Notes: generated from the letters alone by a model not told the origin. A stretch of 64,000 nucleotides of DNA from Romboutsia_E sp900604535 (GCF_900604535.1 NZ_UWOT01000004.1:62001-126000); one strand, 5' to 3'; numbered from the stretch's first letter, positions 18,531 through 26,588 are shown. Made by a program: numbers and translations.

Positions 18531-18854
18531 TTGGACTCACCATATATAAAAACAATTTATAATAAAATTGAGTTTTTAGAGTTTAAACAAAATATATTAT
18601 TTTTAAAACAACCTCAACATAAAGCATCTGTTTTTTGTGAGCTTACACTTGAAGATTTCTTAAAAATAAAAGATTTTACGGATAGTTTTTCTAAAAAGGT
18701 TTTAAATAATGAAATATTGACTTTTTCAAGTTACGAAGATGAATTATTTGAAATTTTACCACTTCTAAAATCATATCCATCTTCATCTAAGTTAGTCGCA
18801 AAAGCTTTAATGGACGAAGATATCTTCAATAAGCTATTTCAGTACGATAATTAA
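18531..18854 (+). CDS. Hypothetical protein, 107 residues
   Basis: I do not recognise this protein. It is soluble, mixed alpha-type, with many Phe/Leu and Lys residues and no membrane segment or cysteine pattern. A strong AAGGAGGTG site lies 7 nt before the TTG start at 18531, and a terminator-like hairpin follows at 18881, so it looks like a real single-gene unit. It is divergent from the BofC-like gene. Confidence 0.65.
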   Translation: MDSPYIKTIYNKIEFLEFKQNILFLKQPQHKASVFCELTLEDFLKIKDFTDSFSKKVLNNEILTFSSYEDELFEILPLLKSYPSSSKLVAKALMDEDIFNKLFQYDN

Positions 18855-18880
18855 CTAATTCTATTTAAACTTATTTTATA

Positions 18881-18943
18881 TTAGCTACCTATAATTTTGT
18901 TTACAAATTTTTACTTAGACAAAATATAGGATAGCTATTTTAC
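18881..18943 (+). terminator. Terminator after the 107-residue hypothetical gene
   Basis: TTAGCTA...TTTTGT pairs with ACAAAATATA..TAGCTA (about 17 of 20 positions) around an 18-nt loop, followed by TTTTACTTTTT on the plus strand. Confidence 0.65.
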
Positions 18944-19014
18944 TTTTTAATGATATATTTTTTATTAATTTGGCAATACTTCTTAATGAGTAATAATTGT
19001 TAGGAGGTAATATA

Positions 19015-19338
19015 ATGGCTAGAATTGGATGTAATGTAATTAACTGTTCTCATAACGACAGTGGTATATGTTATGCAAATAAAATTTCTGTAAATGGAAA
19101 GAAAGCTCGTACAAGTAATCATACTTGCTGTAGCTCATTTTTAGATCAATCTACATATAGTACATTAACTAATAACACTAATAACGATGGACCTTGCAAC
19201 ATAATTGGATGTAATGTTAAAACTTGTGCTTATAATGCAGGAAATATATGTGCTTTAAATGATATAGCAGTAACTTCAAATGTTGGTAGAGCTAATTTAT
19301 ACTCTGAAACATATTGTTCAAGCTTTAAATGTAAATAA
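19015..19338 (+). CDS. Tandem DUF1540 cysteine-rich protein
   Basis: 107 residues with two copies of the short four-cysteine DUF1540 unit: GCNVINCSHNDSGICYANKI in the first half and GCNVKTCAYNAGNICALNDI in the second. Each is followed by a closing T-C-C-SSF or Y-C-SSF. The spacing suggests metal binding. Function is unknown; such proteins are common and often sporulation-linked in clostridia. The ATG at 19015 lies 7 nt behind a TAGGAGG site; an earlier in-frame TTG precedes that site and is rejected. Confidence 0.88.
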   Translation: MARIGCNVINCSHNDSGICYANKISVNGKKARTSNHTCCSSFLDQSTYSTLTNNTNNDGPCNIIGCNVKTCAYNAGNICALNDIAVTSNVGRANLYSETYCSSFKCK

Positions 19339-19356
19339 TTCTAAATATATAAAAAA

Positions 19357-19394
19357 GCAACTTTAAATTTAATAATTTAAGGTTGCTCTTTTAG
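19357..19394 (+). terminator. Terminator after the DUF1540 gene
   Basis: GCAACTTTAAAT and ATTTAAGGTTGC form a near-perfect stem with a 6-nt loop, followed by TCTTTTAG. Its reverse has AAAAAA before GCAAC, so it may also act on the convergent minus-strand gene. Confidence 0.75.
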
Positions 19395-19407
19395 TATTTA
19401 GAATTAT

Positions 19408-19860
19408 TTAAACTTGCATCATAAATTGATTATTAGTTACATTATATTGAACTTCTTTTCTATCATCATTATCTATACTTTTAAATACTTCAACTATCAA
19501 ATCCTTATATCCCATATTATAAATTGCATCTTCTTTTTCTTTACTTTTAACATTAAGATTTATGTACTCTGGAGTTATCTCTTTTATACTTTCTATAGAC
19601 GTTATATCATCTTTTTTACTTCCTTCATATTTTATATGTATCTTATACAATTTCCCACACTCACTACATTTTACATAATAAGTAGCATCTTCAAATATAA
19701 ATGTATTTAATTTCTCATATTCCTCATCTCTTTTAAGCTTTGTTTTTAACATTTCTTCATGAATTATATTAAAATTTTTCTTACATTTACATATCCCTTC
19801 TTCTCTTTTTAAATCAAATTTTAACCATCCCGGCAAATCATCATCAATGCAAAGATACAT
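19408..19860 (-). CDS. Hypothetical protein with zinc-ribbon-like cysteines
   Basis: 150 residues, unrecognised. Two cysteine pairs, CKC near residue 24 and CSEC near residue 65, could form a zinc ribbon. The rest is charged and soluble, ending in NNQFMMQV. The start is the ATG at 19860 behind AAAGGGGGGAG; the open frame upstream of it has no ribosome site. It is a single-gene unit, convergent with the DUF1540 gene. Confidence 0.6.
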   Translation of the reverse strand: MYLCIDDDLPGWLKFDLKREEGICKCKKNFNIIHEEMLKTKLKRDEEYEKLNTFIFEDATYYVKCSECGKLYKIHIKYEGSKKDDITSIESIKEITPEYINLNVKSKEKEDAIYNMGYKDLIVEVFKSIDNDDRKEVQYNVTNNQFMMQV

Positions 19861-19942
19861 CTCTACTCCCCCCTTTATATTCATATTTATATCAATATAA
19901 TTGTATATCAACAAATTTTCTTAAACAACATCAAATGACTTT

Positions 19943-20004
19943 CTAAGCAAATGCTTAGACACCCAAACACTTGATTATATTTATATCCAATGTTAGGATA
20001 TAAA
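19943..20004. promoter_or_regulatory. Two palindromes upstream of the YczE-like gene
   Basis: CTAAGCA-AA-TGCTTAG (19943-19958) and TTTATATCC-N7-GGATATAAA (19980-20004) are both perfect inverted repeats lying 39-100 nt before the start codon. They are candidate operators. The second is short enough to be bound by a dimeric helix-turn-helix repressor. No regulator gene sits beside it. Confidence 0.5.
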
Positions 20005-20042
20005 TTATTAAATCTATATTATAAATAGAAAGGAATCATATT

Positions 20043-20699
20043 ATGATTAATAAATTTAACTTTAAAAAGAAAGAAAATATATTTAGAGTTTTATTTTATG
20101 TAGTTGGTCTTTGTATAATGGGACTTGGTATAGCACTAAATGCTATATCTAACTTTGGTGCAGGACCTTGGGATGCTGTTAATATAGGAGTAAGCTATCA
20201 TCTGAATTTATCAGTTGGAACTTGTATGAATATAGTTGCTGTACTAAACTTAATTATTGGCGGTATTTTAAATAAAGAATTCCCTAAAATAACTCCACTA
20301 ATAACGTCTTTAGTTTTAGGTGTGTTTGTAGATTTAGGATTTGTGGTATTTAACGGAATTAATGTAAGCACATCTTCAATGGAGTTTATATTATTCTTAA
20401 TTTCATTACCGATTATATCTTTAGGTATTTCTATATACCTAGTTTCTGAGTTACCTAATACCCCTTTAGATTATTTTATGCTGGCGATTAAGTCTAAATT
20501 TAAATTATCTTTAATGACTGGAAAAATAGTATCTGAAACTAGTGGTCTTATTATAGCTTTACTTTTAGGAGGACCTGTTGGTGTTGGAAGTATCATAATC
20601 ATATTTACAATAGGACCTATGATGCAATTTCTATTTACTTATACTAAAAAATACTTTAATAAATTAAGTAAATCAAATGTAATCTTCGCAAATAATTAA
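20043..20699 (+). CDS. YczE/YyaS/YitT-family membrane protein
   Basis: 218 residues with about five membrane helices. GLGIALNAISNFGAGPWDAVNIG near residue 30-50 is the characteristic first repeat of the YczE type, and GLGI/GISIYLVSELPNTPLDY the second. Family members are uncharacterised transporters or integral membrane proteins. An AAAGGAA site precedes the ATG. It is a monocistronic unit with its own terminator. Confidence 0.8.
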   Translation: MINKFNFKKKENIFRVLFYVVGLCIMGLGIALNAISNFGAGPWDAVNIGVSYHLNLSVGTCMNIVAVLNLIIGGILNKEFPKITPLITSLVLGVFVDLGFVVFNGINVSTSSMEFILFLISLPIISLGISIYLVSELPNTPLDYFMLAIKSKFKLSLMTGKIVSETSGLIIALLLGGPVGVGSIIIIFTIGPMMQFLFTYTKKYFNKLSKSNVIFANN

Positions 20700-20716
20700 A
20701 TAAATTGAAATAAAAG

Positions 20717-20750
20717 AAATGGGTATCTAAATTTTTGATACTCATTTTTT
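20717..20750 (+). terminator. Terminator after the YczE-like gene
   Basis: AAATGGGTATC and GATACTCATTT form an 11-position stem with one G-T pair, followed by a T-rich tract on the plus strand. Confidence 0.85.
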
Positions 20751-20889
20751 ATTTTCATTTAATATAGTATTTCTTTATATAGAAGTTAGTTACAAAATTG
20801 TAAGTATTTCTACAATAGACCATCCCATCTACAAGATATATAATATAAGTATAAATATTCGACAAATTAATATTGAGGGGGTAATTATT

Positions 20890-21828
20890 ATGAAGAATAA
20901 AAATATTTTTTCTCAAAAAAAGAAAAGATCTATAAGGCCTAATCGTATTCTGACTTTATTAGTTGCACTTACCATTGTGTTTGGAGGAGTTAAAGTCGTT
21001 TCTGCAGCTACAAAATTCATCCAAGAACAACAAGCTATAAAACTAGAGGAAAAACGTAAAGAAGAAGAAGCTAAGGCCTTAGCTGAAAAGAAACGTAAGG
21101 AAGAAGAAGAAAAGAAAAAATATATAGTTGGCTGTAACAATGATGCTAAGAAGTATTCATATGATGCTAAAAAGGTTGAAGAAAAGTTAAATTCATATGA
21201 CTACTCTAATAACGGAGAAAAAGTTGTATTTTTAACATTTGATGATGGAACATCTACAACTGTTACGCCTGAAGTTTTAAGAATATTAAAAGAAAATGAT
21301 GTTCATGCTACTTTCTTTGTTACTGGTCAAAATATTGAACGTGGTGGAGATAAAGCTAAAGAATTATTAAAAGAAGAGCTTGCTAATGGACATGCTATAG
21401 CTAATCATTCATACAGCCATGATTATAAAACTCTTTATCCAAATAAAACATTAGATTTAGACGCTTTTAAAGCTGATTTTGCTAAAACGGACGAATTATT
21501 AAAAGATACTCTTGGTAAGTACTTCTCAACAAGAGTTATAAGATGCCCAGGTGGACATATGTCTTGGAGAGGTATGGATCCATTAGATGCTTATTTAGAT
21601 GAAAACAATATGGCTTCTATTGATTGGAACGCTCTAAATAAAGATGCTGAAGGTAGAAGAAAAAATGCTGATGAATTAACTCAAGAAGCTATAAAAACTT
21701 CTGAAGGTAAAGAAATGGTAGTTTTATTAATGCATGATACTTACGGAAAAGAAGAAACTGCAAAAGCTTTACCACAAATAATAAAATACTTTAAAGATAA
21801 CGGATATGAATTCAAAACATTAGTTTAA
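20890..21828 (+). CDS. Membrane-anchored polysaccharide deacetylase
   Basis: 312 residues: an N-terminal membrane helix (about 22-40), a Lys/Glu-rich coiled coil (about 46-78) and a NodB domain. Catalytic features are TFDDGT (the general base Asp and metal Asp), the metal histidines in NHSYSHD, RCPGGHMSW and a late LMHDTYG. It probably removes acetyl groups from peptidoglycan or another wall glycan at the outer membrane face. Such enzymes can give lysozyme resistance. A GAGGGGG site precedes the ATG. Confidence 0.9.
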   Translation: MKNKNIFSQKKKRSIRPNRILTLLVALTIVFGGVKVVSAATKFIQEQQAIKLEEKRKEEEAKALAEKKRKEEEEKKKYIVGCNNDAKKYSYDAKKVEEKLNSYDYSNNGEKVVFLTFDDGTSTTVTPEVLRILKENDVHATFFVTGQNIERGGDKAKELLKEELANGHAIANHSYSHDYKTLYPNKTLDLDAFKADFAKTDELLKDTLGKYFSTRVIRCPGGHMSWRGMDPLDAYLDENNMASIDWNALNKDAEGRRKNADELTQEAIKTSEGKEMVVLLMHDTYGKEETAKALPQIIKYFKDNGYEFKTLV

Positions 21829-21857
21829 TTTTTACAATATCGTATTTAAAATAAGAA

Positions 21858-21918
21858 ATAGATAATGACTTTTGCACAACGATGAACATTCAAATATAAG
21901 TCATTATCTATTTTTTTC
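21858..21918 (+). terminator. Terminator after the deacetylase gene
   Basis: ATAGATAATGACTT and AAGTCATTATCTAT form a perfect 14-bp stem with a 26-nt loop, followed by TTTTTTT. Confidence 0.85.
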
Positions 21919-22081
21919 ATATTTAAATTTTTTATTTTTATATTCTACACTTTAATTCTTCATACAAATTTTTATCATAATAACCTATATTTTTAATAGA
22001 CCTACCTAGACTAGCTAGAATAAATAAATTGAAAAGTTATAATATTTAATTAAGTTATAACTCCTTTGTAAATTTAAACAT

Positions 22082-22109
22082 AAAAAAAGACACGCAATGT
22101 GTCTTTTTC
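22082..22109 (-). terminator. Terminator after the cold-shock gene
   Basis: GACAC and GTGTC with flanking A and T runs form the stem AAAAGACAC/GTGTCTTTT on a 5-nt loop. T-runs exist on both strands, so it may act in both directions. Confidence 0.75.
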
Positions 22110-22124
22110 ACGAACATATATATA

Positions 22125-22325
22125 TTATAATATAGTTACATTCTCTGCTTGAGGACCTCTAGCACCTTTAACTATATTAAAGTTTACTTGTTGACCTTCT
22201 TCTAATGATTTAAACCCATCAGTTTGTATAGCTGAAAAATGTACGAATACATCATCTCCACCTTCTACTGATATGAAACCAAATCCTTTTTCATTGTTAA
22301 ACCATTTTACTATTCCATTATTCAT
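22125..22325 (-). CDS. CspA-family cold-shock protein
   Basis: 66-residue single cold-shock domain. RNP1 is seen as KGFGFIS and RNP2 as VFVHFS, giving a single-stranded nucleic acid chaperone. An AGGAG site precedes the ATG. Between promoter and start is a leader of about 70 nt with a small ACCTAGAAATAGGT hairpin, as is usual for cold-shock mRNAs. Confidence 0.95.
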   Translation of the reverse strand: MNNGIVKWFNNEKGFGFISVEGGDDVFVHFSAIQTDGFKSLEEGQQVNFNIVKGARGPQAENVTIL

Positions 22326-22392
22326 TAAAAATTACTCCTGTGAACCTATTTCTAGGTCTCTTTTAAATTATTTGTGTATCTCTACAAATATT

Positions 22393-22398
22393 ATTATA
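22393..22398 (-). promoter_or_regulatory. -10 element of the cold-shock gene
   Basis: On the minus strand TGCTATAAT is an extended -10 element about 70 nt before the start codon. No good -35 is seen, consistent with reliance on the TG extension. Confidence 0.55.
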
Positions 22399-22479
22399 GC
22401 ATAGTTAAAAAATAATAGATAGTGTTTTTTACATTTTTATATTTTTATTTATTTTTGTTCAGTTTTATATTTGGCAATT

Positions 22480-22636
22480 TGTTTTGACGGTATTGTAATA
22501 TACCTACGTTTTTTGAACACTTACTAGAGTATCTATACGGTACAGTAGTGACACTTTTTATATTGTTCAAAAATCATAACTTTTACTATAATATTTTAAA
22601 TGTATTTTAAGGAGGAGTTAATAGTAATAAATAATC
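22480..22636 (+). other. Orphan promoter and ribosome site without a gene
   Basis: A TTGACG sequence (near 22494) is followed by AT-rich DNA, and a strong AAGGAGGAG ribosome site lies at about 22610. No start codon follows at usable spacing: the sequence runs directly into the 3' end of the convergent TetR gene. It looks like the remnant 5' end of a deleted gene. The remainder of the 22.4-22.6 kb gap shows nothing else. Confidence 0.4.
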
Positions 22637-23182
22637 CTAGCGAATTATAAAATATTCACCCTTTAATATCTTTTCTATAAGAAATGCAAGATTCTCTGGT
22701 TCTATATTCTCTCCATTTCTTATATATCTAGCTATAATTTCAACTAAAGCACCAGCCATAAATGCCATTGCATATTCATGCATATATTTATTATCATCAT
22801 TTAATATCCGTCCTATTTTAATAAGATATTGCTCAAATTTCACTGTCATTATATATGTTAAATTATTATTGACAAGTAATTCAATAAAATCTTTATCGCC
22901 CTCGATATATGTCATAAATTCAAAACATATATCACTTATCGTATTAATATTTTTACTAGTGAATCTTTCTATAAATAATTTAAACATTTTATCAAAATGA
23001 AGTTCCAGTACCTCCTCTTTAGAATCAAAAAGTGAATAAAATGTTTGTCGTGATACAAGCGCATATTCACATATACTTTTTATCGTTATTGATTCAAATG
23101 ATTTAGTTTCCATTATAGAAAGCATCCCTTTAATAATCATTTCCTGTGATTGCAATGCTGTTGGATTCTTCCCTTTATACAT
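22637..23182 (-). CDS. TetR/AcrR-family transcriptional regulator
   Basis: 181 residues. The N-terminal helix-turn-helix (about residues 15-60, SIMETKSFESITIKSICEYA and LVSRQTFYSLFDSKEEVL in two pieces) is typical, and the C-terminal ligand domain is diverse. The ATG at 23182, 8 nt after GGAGG, is preferred to an in-frame ATG only 2 nt from that site. It is divergent from the membrane protein gene at 23308 and probably represses it through the inverted repeat between them. Confidence 0.9.
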   Translation of the reverse strand: MYKGKNPTALQSQEMIIKGMLSIMETKSFESITIKSICEYALVSRQTFYSLFDSKEEVLELHFDKMFKLFIERFTSKNINTISDICFEFMTYIEGDKDFIELLVNNNLTYIMTVKFEQYLIKIGRILNDDNKYMHEYAMAFMAGALVEIIARYIRNGENIEPENLAFLIEKILKGEYFIIR

Positions 23183-23218
23183 AGACATAACCTCCTTAAA
23201 TGTCTAACTTATCTCAAT

Positions 23219-23281
23219 AATATTGACATGTGTAAATGTTGTTTTTATAATCATAGCATAACTTAGACACATGTCAATATT
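23219..23281. promoter_or_regulatory. 15-bp inverted repeat between tetR and the seven-TM gene
   Basis: AATATTGACATGTGT (23219-23233) and ACACATGTCAATATT (23267-23281) are perfect inverse copies separated by 33 bp. Each arm contains the short palindrome ACATGT, so each could be one TetR-type operator. TTGACATG in the left arm resembles a -35 element for the plus-strand gene, so binding would block transcription. Confidence 0.65.
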
Positions 23282-23307
23282 TTGGTTATTTATGGAGGTA
23301 GAACTTA

Positions 23308-23982
23308 ATGGAAACATTTTTAACTGTTTTGAGTTGTATAGGTTGGATTATTGTTTATGAGGAATGTATTAGATTAGGCTTTAAAGAAAAGACATATGCA
23401 ATGCCTTTATTCGCATTAGGGCTAAACCTTGCATGGGAAGCTATTTATAGTTTTTCGGATATATTTCTAGCTGCTCATGGTCCTTTAGAGGGTCTAAATT
23501 TAATTCAGGCATATTTTAATGCATCATGGGTAATTCTAGATATAATTATATTATTTACTTATTTTAAATATGGTAAAAATGAGTTTCCTAAATCAATAAA
23601 TCAAAAGTATTTCCCTGCATGGACTATGTTAGTTATAATATGTTGCTTTGCTTTACAGTACGTATTCATAAAAGAATTTGGATTTATAATGGGAGCAAAA
23701 TACTCTGCCTTTTTACAAAATTTACTTATGTCAGTAATGTTTATAGATATGTATATAAAAAGGGGAAATATGAATGGACAATCTTTAGTACTAGCTTATG
23801 CTAAGTGGATTGGAACATTAGCTCCGACTATTTTATTTGGAATATTAGAGTATAATACACTTGTTTTAGTTTGTGGTATTTTTTGTTCCGTATTTGATAT
23901 CATCTACATTTCTCTTTTAAGTAAATCTAAAAAATTATCAGATAAATTTATACCTATTTTAGCAATGAATAAGAATGGATAA
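23308..23982 (+). CDS. Seven-TM protein resembling transmembrane terpene cyclases
   Basis: 224 residues with about seven membrane helices covering almost the whole chain. The motif GLNLAWEAIYSF (N40, W43, E44), a WVILD (W74, D78) and an acidic residue in the last helix (SVFDIIY, D197) match the pattern of Pyr4/PaxB-type membrane terpene cyclases. In those, an NxxWE glutamate and a late aspartate are essential. The length (about 225-245 in that family) also agrees. No prenyltransferase or epoxidase gene lies nearby, so an activity cannot be inferred with confidence. A GGAGG site lies 9 nt before the ATG. It is divergent from a TetR gene. Confidence 0.6.
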   Translation: METFLTVLSCIGWIIVYEECIRLGFKEKTYAMPLFALGLNLAWEAIYSFSDIFLAAHGPLEGLNLIQAYFNASWVILDIIILFTYFKYGKNEFPKSINQKYFPAWTMLVIICCFALQYVFIKEFGFIMGAKYSAFLQNLLMSVMFIDMYIKRGNMNGQSLVLAYAKWIGTLAPTILFGILEYNTLVLVCGIFCSVFDIIYISLLSKSKKLSDKFIPILAMNKNG

Positions 23983-24069
23983 ATGTCCCTATAGATATAA
24001 TATGTTTATTTTCATTGACTAATTGATATATATAATCTAAAAATAAGAAGAAATTTGGATGATATACAA

Positions 24070-24430
24070 ATGAAATTTAAATTTTGTCATAACAATTTTA
24101 ATGTGTTAAATCTTGAAAGAGTCTTGAATTTTATGAAAAAGCATTAGGATTAAAAGAAACTAATAAAAAAGTAGCCGAAGGTGGAAGTTTTATATTAGTA
24201 TATTTAGGAGATGGTGAAACCACTCATGAATTAGAATTGATATGGCTTAGAGATTGGGACAGACCGTATAACTTAGGAGATAATGAATTCCATATAGCAT
24301 TATGAGTAGAAGTTTTTGAAGGGCATATAATCTACGTAAAGATATGGATTGTATATGCTATGAAAATAAAGAAATTGGAATATACTTTATATCAAACCCA
24401 TATAATTATTGGATAGAAATAATTCCGATT
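24070..24430 (+). pseudogene. Glyoxalase I-like (VOC family) pseudogene
   Basis: Translation in three pieces gives one lactoylglutathione lyase-like protein: MKFKFCHNNFNVLNLER, then LEFYEKALGLKET..GGSFILVYLGDGE..HELEL..DNEFHIAL, then YNLRKDMDCICYENKEIG..NYWIEIIP. A 1-nt loss near 24121 and another near 24322 shift the frame, and a TGA at 24303-24305 interrupts the middle piece. Three lesions in 120 codons show a decayed gene. Its 3' end abuts or overlaps the convergent marR remnant. Confidence 0.85.
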
Positions 24431-24870
24431 ATAAACTTTAGTATTATATCTTTCTCTTGTTTAGTATATTTATTAACTCTATTGATAAGTTCTCTATCTC
24501 TTTCTTCATGCTTATCATTGTGTATTTCATTAATCGTTTCACCTAAAGGTGTTAATTTATAGAAAATTTTCTTTTTATTTACATCATCTTTATAGGATGT
24601 AATAAGTTCTTTTTTTATTAAACTTGATACAACTTTAGAAACACCACTTCTAGTCATTCCTATTTCTCAGAAATTTTAATTCCATTAACTTCTTTTTCAT
24701 TTCCAATACATGAGATTACATGAAATTCTGTAATTGAAATATCCTTTAAAGCACAATTTCTCTTAATTATTTGATTCAAAATTTTCTCGTTAACTAAATT
24801 TTTTCTTTCTTCAGCTTTTGCAAATAAAACATCCATTTCAGATATGATTTCTTTATCTATTTATATTCAA
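24406..24870 (-). pseudogene. MarR-family regulator pseudogene
   Basis: The 3' half is open (MTRSGVSKVVSSLIKKELI.., the recognition helix and wing of a MarR protein, ending at 24406). The 5' half is readable only in another frame (MDVLFAKAEERKNLVNEKI.., then ISITEFHVISCIGNEKEV). Frame breaks lie near the start (after MNIN) and at about 24660, between ISEK and MTRSG. An AGGAGG site with a TTG start at 24870 remains. The regulator has probably lost function with the adjacent glyoxalase gene. Confidence 0.8.
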
Positions 24871-24961
24871 ATTTACATCCTCCTAATATTTATAGCTATT
24901 TGAATAACTTTATTATTTTTAGTAAATACAATTTAGATAATTCATCGAATAATGATGACAA

Positions 24962-25004
24962 GGAAACATTATTGTAGTAGTATCGTATTGTTTCCAAGGA
25001 AACA
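24962..25004. promoter_or_regulatory. MarR-type operator-like palindrome before the ferredoxin gene
   Basis: TGTTTCC-AA-GGAAACA (24989-25004) is a perfect 16-bp palindrome, and a further GGAAACA lies at 24962-24968, 30 nt upstream. The shape suits a MarR dimer. The sites lie between the decayed marR and the ferredoxin gene, in the position of an intergenic operator serving both. Confidence 0.6.
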
Positions 25005-25077
25005 TAATAATTATAACACAGAATTATTTCTAGTAAAACTTAATTATATATATCATTTAATATAGGAGAACGTAAAT

Positions 25078-25314
25078 ATGGCAAATTTCAAAAGAAAAAT
25101 AGCACAACTTAAGGTATTAAGAAAATTATTTGAATCTAGAGGACAAATATCATATAACCGCAATAAATGTACTCATTGTACTTTATGCGAAAAAACATGT
25201 CCGGTTAACGCAATAACTGTTTCTAGAAAAGATAAAAATTGGAGTATTGATCATAATATTTGTGTTCGTTGCACACATTGTGTTGCTAAATGCCCCAAAA
25301 AGCTCTTTTTTTAA
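25078..25314 (+). CDS. Small 2[4Fe-4S] ferredoxin-like protein
   Basis: 78 residues. Two ferredoxin-type clusters: CTHCTLCEKTCPVNAI and CVRCTHCVAKCPKKLF. The 30-residue basic N-terminal extension (KRKIAQLKVLRKLF) is unlike the short clostridial 55-residue ferredoxin and resembles small EFR1-type or stress-associated ferredoxins. Redox partner is unknown. A TAGGAGA site precedes the ATG. It sits behind an operator-like palindrome next to a marR pseudogene. Confidence 0.88.
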   Translation: MANFKRKIAQLKVLRKLFESRGQISYNRNKCTHCTLCEKTCPVNAITVSRKDKNWSIDHNICVRCTHCVAKCPKKLFF

Positions 25315-25552
25315 AAAACGATTTATAAATACAAAAAAATAAAGAAGCTTATTATGTACACGATAACATATCTTATTATAGTTTTTTACCTTAAAAACTC
25401 AACTTTTTTAGCAATATTTAATCAATATTCTTCTTTATAGCAATAAGTAAAAAATTTATTTAGGTTATTTTTATATCCCTTAATTGTTCTATTCGTATAA
25501 TTTCTAATTTTAATTTCGTAAATATATTCTTTATAAACATTATCTATACGCA
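25315..25552. other. AT-rich gap after the ferredoxin gene
   Basis: I see no gene, RNA motif or repeat here apart from AT-rich sequence and a short weak inverted repeat. The bidirectional terminator at 25553 closes the region. Confidence 0.5.
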
Positions 25553-25610
25553 AAAACACCTCTAATTATTTAATATAGATTTCTCTATACATCATAATTA
25601 GAGGTGTTTT
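25553..25610. terminator. Bidirectional terminator
   Basis: AAAACACCTCTAATTAT and ATAATTAGAGGTGTTTT form a perfect 17-bp stem around a 24-nt loop, with T runs on either strand. It separates the plus-strand ferredoxin from minus-strand yebC; the yebC stop is a further 140 nt away. Confidence 0.85.
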
Positions 25611-25748
25611 GGTTTATCTTAACACTCTAAATGTATTTCATTATATTTTCATACGAAATATCAAATATTTGTCATAACAATTGTAATTTTCACAATCATT
25701 CATCAATTATATCGCCTTCAAACCATTGGTATGACTGATCTTTATAAA

Positions 25749-26471
25749 TTACTCAGCTATTTCCCAGTTATGGTAAACATTTTGAACATCGTCATCATCT
25801 TCTAACATATCAACTAACTTGTTCATGTTCTTTAATTGAGTTTCATCAGTTAATTCTGTAGTAGTTTGAGGTATTAACTTAACTTGTGCAGATATGAATT
25901 CATATCCTTTAGCTGCTAATTCATCTCTAACTGCTGCAAAATCTTCTGGTGCAGTTACAACTTCATATCCATCTTCTTCAGCTATGAAATCTTCCGCTCC
26001 AGCTTCTAAAGCTATTTCCATTAATTCATCTTCAGTAACATCATCGTTAGCTTCTATTAATATTTGTCCTTTGTTATCGAACATGAATGATACACATCCA
26101 CTTGTTCCTAAGTTACCACCGTTCTTATCGAAGTAGTATCTTACGTTACCAGCTGTTCTGTTTTTGTTATCAGTTAAAGTTTCAACTATAACTGCAACTC
26201 CTCCTGGTCCATATCCTTCATAAACTATAGTTTCGAAGTTTTCGTTAGCTCCACCGCCTGCTCCTTTTGCTATAGCTCTTTCTAAGTTATCATTAGGCAT
26301 GTTATCAGCTTTAGCTTTTTCTATAGCAGTTTTAAGTGCTGCATTGTATTCTGGATCTGGTCCACCTTCTTTAGCTGCAACAGCTATTGCTCTAGCATGC
26401 TTAGTGAATATTTTCGCTCTTTTAGCGTCTTGTTTACCTTTTCTGTTGATTATGTTTCCTATACGTCCCAT
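25749..26471 (-). CDS. YebC/PmpR-family regulator
   Basis: 240 residues. The N-terminal NIINRKGKQDAKRAKIFTKH segment and GYGPGGVAVIVE are hallmarks. The family acts as DNA-binding regulators and, in recent work, some members relieve ribosome stalling at proline-rich sequences. An AAGGAG site precedes the ATG. It is monocistronic. The C-terminal acidic DDDDDVQNVYHNW is as expected. Confidence 0.95.
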   Translation of the reverse strand: MGRIGNIINRKGKQDAKRAKIFTKHARAIAVAAKEGGPDPEYNAALKTAIEKAKADNMPNDNLERAIAKGAGGGANENFETIVYEGYGPGGVAVIVETLTDNKNRTAGNVRYYFDKNGGNLGTSGCVSFMFDNKGQILIEANDDVTEDELMEIALEAGAEDFIAEEDGYEVVTAPEDFAAVRDELAAKGYEFISAQVKLIPQTTTELTDETQLKNMNKLVDMLEDDDDVQNVYHNWEIAE

Positions 26472-26588
26472 AATGCCACTCCTTTATTTTATAGAATATA
26501 TTAAATATAGCTTAATGTATTCCGTATAATTTAATAGTTTAATTGTAATTTACCTATAAATTTTATCACAAATAATTATTTTAGTAAA

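Noticed and set aside
24344..24562. 72-codon plus-strand frame starting MDCICYENKEIG
   Set aside because: It is the third fragment of the glyoxalase pseudogene read on into the antisense of marR.
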